Shown here piece after piece: positions 61,161 to 64,000 of a DNA stretch of 64,000 bases. Every line of letters begins with the position of its first letter. Position 1 is the stretch's first letter. Source of the stretch: Chytridium lagenaria (lineage: Eukaryota; Chytridiomycota; Chytridiomycetes; Chytridiales; Chytridiaceae); NCBI GenBank assembly GCA_025449115.1, contig JAHLKC010000028.1:248001-312000 (forward strand), read 5' to 3'. A model generated the notes under the pieces. It did not search any database. It was not told the origin of the DNA and saw only the letters and a program-made list of their open reading frames with translations. A program made the position numbers and the translations under genes.

Positions 61161-64000
61161 TTAACGCCTTTGGCTGGGTGGAATGTATTTGCCAGATGCT
61201 GATGCGGTGGCAGGAGGAGCAGCATCTGTCTTCTCAGACCTCTTCCAAGGTGCAGGAGCGGCATCACCTCCTTCACGCGTTTCTCTAGGGCCTGGTCCCG
61301 CTGCCCTCCATTTACCGCCATCTCCGGAGACCGGCGCGTCTCTCCTCCTGTCTCCAGCTTCACCGGTTGTTTCCAAATCCAAAGCCTCGTCCTTCATCAC
61401 GGCCGCCATCACGTCCGAACGACGGTCCCTCCCTGCGAGCCAAAGGCGGTGCTGCAGCAGCTCCGGTGGATCGCTGCGACGGGGGAACGTATTTGTCCTG
61501 TTCCCTCTCGATTGGGGTAGTGGGGCGAAGGGTCTCGCGAGTCTCACGAGGAGGCTCAGGAGTGTCCCTTTTCCTCCAAGCGGACGGGGCGGAAGCAGTG
61601 GCGGGCAGTAGCTGGAGATGTAGCACTAGCAGCAATCGGCTCAGCCCCAGCGGTTCTCGATCCACGCCATGCTCCAGAAGGCCTCCAGGCAGCAGCACCG
61701 GATTCAGTAGTGGCTGGCGGGTGCTCAGCTTGAGCAGATGGCGGGCGCGCACGGGAAGAAGCAATACGTTCTTCAGCAAGACGTTCTCTCTCTCTCTGCT
61801 TCTCAGCCTGTTCGTTAAGTTTCCTAATAAAACAAAGTAAGAAGCCATCTTATCATATAAACTACCTTAGCCGCTCTTCGTCCTCAATCTTCTTCTTGGC
61901 GTCTTCAATTTCCTTCTCAGCTCTCCTCCTTTCGCGTTCTGAATTATTATTAGAACTGAGAAAATGATGCTATATATATCACCTTCTTCCTCCTGACGCA
62001 TCTCTTCTTCCCTAATCCGACGCTGTTCTTCTTCCCTCTCTTGTCTCTCAAGGGCCTCCGCCTTAAGCCTGCGAAACTCCATTAAACGAGCAGCCTTCGC
62101 CTCTTCGACTAGCTTCTCCGACTCAGCAATCTGCGATTTGAACTTCAGATCACGGGCTGCCTCAAGTTTCTTTCTGTAATCGGCGTAATCTCCAGATATT
62201 TTTTTCAACCTCTTCTTAATTGTTAGGTCCTCAGCATGCTTGGCAGCAGAAGCTTCCAATTGGGCAGTTGTCAGAGCCTCGTGATATGCCCTGTCAATAC
62301 GCTTCTGGTTGTCGTAGTCCTTAGCCCAAAGAGGGAGCTCAAACTTCCTAAAAGCACGTTCCAGGTGATCAACATTCCTGCTTAACTTTTTAGTCTTCGA
62401 TAGGAGGTCCTTGCGCTCCTGCTCAAGAATCTCCAATTGCTTGTCACGAAGTTTCTGCGAATCGAGATTTTCCAAGTCCTTAAGAAATAAATTTGATTAG
62501 GATCCAGCCGCCTTATAGACAGAGTACGAACTCAAGATTCAAATTCTTCGCCTTCGCCTTGAGTTCCTCGGCGATCCTCCTCTTCTCCTCCTCCTCAATA
62601 GCCTTCCTCTGCGCCTCCAACTTTTCCTTCTCACGTGCCTTTTGAGCCTCCTCCATACGAATCCGGTCCTCCTCTGCAGCCTTTGCCATTTCCTGCTGAC
62701 GAGTAGCCTCCTCATTACGAGCCTTGATCAAGGCCTGGTTCTCTCGAATCTCCTTCTTCTTCTCAATAAGGAGACGGCGGGAGAATGCGAGTTTGCGTTC
62801 CTTCAGCCGCCTGCTCTAAAGCCAATTGAAAATCTCAAGCTTCTTCTCCTCTCTTCTCCTCGACGGTTTTGGTGTCGATGAGAGAGACGGCGGTGTAGAG
62901 ACGACTGGCAAGACCCGTAAGGTGGAGACGGACATGCTCAGATGGCAAAACCTTATCGCGATATTAATAATCACAAAGGTTTTATAATACAAAACGATTT
63001 CAAGAATGATTTGCCAAACATACCTGGAGCTTAGGGCCTTCTGAGATTGTAACCTTTGAGCCTCCAAAGATGTTGGACTCAAATGTCAGACTCTTTGTCT
63101 GATGATCAATACGAATGTTAAGTTCGCCCTTACGGCATCCGTTCATAATGAATTTCTCAACAAAGTTGGCGTCAAAGGTGTAACTAGAGGAATGGGTGCG
63201 AAGCTCGCAAGGGAGATAACCGAGTCGATGGAAATGGTGGTGTACACTTGAGAGAGCTTCGATAGCGTGAGACAAATTTAATAGTTTCGTTAATTTTTAC
63301 CTGTTGAAGCAAGCGCGTAAAAATAACTTCTTGCAACGGCTTTATGTACTTCACGAGATCCTTTGTCTCACTGATGGCCGTAAGAATGGGTGTGACTTTT
63401 TGCAGATGGAGAGGGGATGAAAATCAACCTCTAAGATGTTGTACAGCTCGCGAAGCTCAGGGCGAACACGGGAGAAGACGCTGCGGTTGAGCTGCAAAGT
63501 TGAATAATACGTATCATTTGTTTAACTCCTCGAAAGTATGTGTGCTGTAATATAAATCAAAACTTAACGTACCGCTTCTTTTAACAATGATTCCCTGGAT
63601 GGAGGCTTAGCAACCCTCAGAAGATTGGTCAAACGAGCAGTCCTAGGCTTGACATCGTCGTTCTCTGTGTACATCGACCTCTTCGAGTTGCTGATGATCG
63701 GAATGGAAAGGGTGGAAAGAAGAACAATTGACGCCATCCTTTGATGCTCTTCATCAGGCAAGTTCCTGTTCATCCTGACTGTAGCATAATACTTGCTCCA
63801 TGCGGCGGAATGGAACAAGAAGTTCTCACCGACCATGAAAATACGAGCAAGCTTCTCATAGTAGTTGGCCATCATATATGCCTTGGGAGCCTTCTTTGCA
63901 ACGGAGAGAAGGTTGTGGATGTCTTCAATACTCCTGAAAGCCTCCTGCCAAAGCTCTAACTCAGCCGCAGCGTTCAGCTGCTCGAAACGAGTGTCCAAGT
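61161..64000 (-). CDS. TIF32: Translation initiation factor eIF3 subunit a (partial, 5' end outside)
   Basis: eIF3a is the scaffold of eIF3 on the 40S subunit. Reading from the window edge: [79 protein letters not shown] (TPR/PCI part). Then come [25 protein letters not shown], a long helical spectrin-like stretch ([40 protein letters not shown]) and a Gly/Arg/Asp-rich tail ([19 protein letters not shown]). The tail repeats [17 protein letters not shown] and stops at TAA 61161-61163. The order matches eIF3a. Introns and a few frame slips are present. The N-terminus lies beyond base 64000. Confidence 0.94.

Noticed and set aside
61183..61840. Long plus-strand frames (142 and 157 codons), Ser/Arg/Gly-rich
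   Set aside because: They lie antisense to the low-complexity C-terminal tail of TIF32. The minus-strand reading has the recurring PPSQR motif and fits eIF3a.

Overview
The window is nuclear DNA of a compact eukaryotic genome, most probably a zoosporic (flagellated) early-diverging fungus or a close relative. The fungal or opisthokont character comes from a septin, a Dbp5 helicase, a Get4, a Cus2-like splicing factor, Mediator Med4, Vma5, Swp1 and Sly1. A flagellated life stage is inferred from two outer-dynein-arm genes: the assembly factor DAW1/ODA16 (about 23.3-25.2 kb, minus) and the intermediate chain DNAI2/IC2 (55.2-57.2 kb, plus). Genes are split by many very short GT-AG introns (about 33-70 nt). 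They sit on both strands with tiny or negative spacing.

Layout. 0-1 kb: end of a mitochondrial carrier, a PSMG4-like chaperone and a tRNA-Gly(CCC). 1.2-5.8 kb: three mitochondrial genes (MEF1, COQ4, SCO1). 6.4-16 kb: cystinosin, CUS2, a METTL4-type MT-A70 methyltransferase, a small XPG/asteroid-like nuclease domain, SWP1, GET4, an unknown gene, SAC1 and ATG12. 16-23 kb: MAD2, MCM7, mitochondrial MCT1, MED4 and a cyclophilin. 23-30 kb: DAW1, a GCK-type Ste20 kinase with a CNH domain, and a calponin-homology plus protein-kinase fusion. 30-41 kb: 14-3-3, an unknown gene, a septin, VMA5 and BRX1. 41-51 kb: a histone-fold-like small ORF, an intact orphan gene, ATG6/Beclin, an ASH2-like PHD/winged-helix protein and UBA1. 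51-64 kb: a SKA2-like kinetochore protein, SUI3 (eIF2-beta), DBP5, DNAI2, SLY1, RPS22 (uS8) and the 3' part of TIF32 (eIF3a).

There is no operon-like logic. Loose themes are mitochondrial function (MEF1, COQ4, SCO1, MCT1), autophagy (ATG12, ATG6), chromosome segregation and replication (MAD2, MCM7, SKA2), secretory traffic (SWP1, GET4, SAC1, SLY1) and translation (SUI3, RPS22, TIF32).

Caution: most conserved genes here show single-base frameshifts, many of them in homopolymer runs, including genes that must be functional (RPS22, MCM7, MEF1). The simplest reading is consensus error in the assembly, not widespread pseudogenisation. Gene boundaries below are start-to-stop spans across introns. 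Exon structures and frameshift-bridging joins were worked out by eye.
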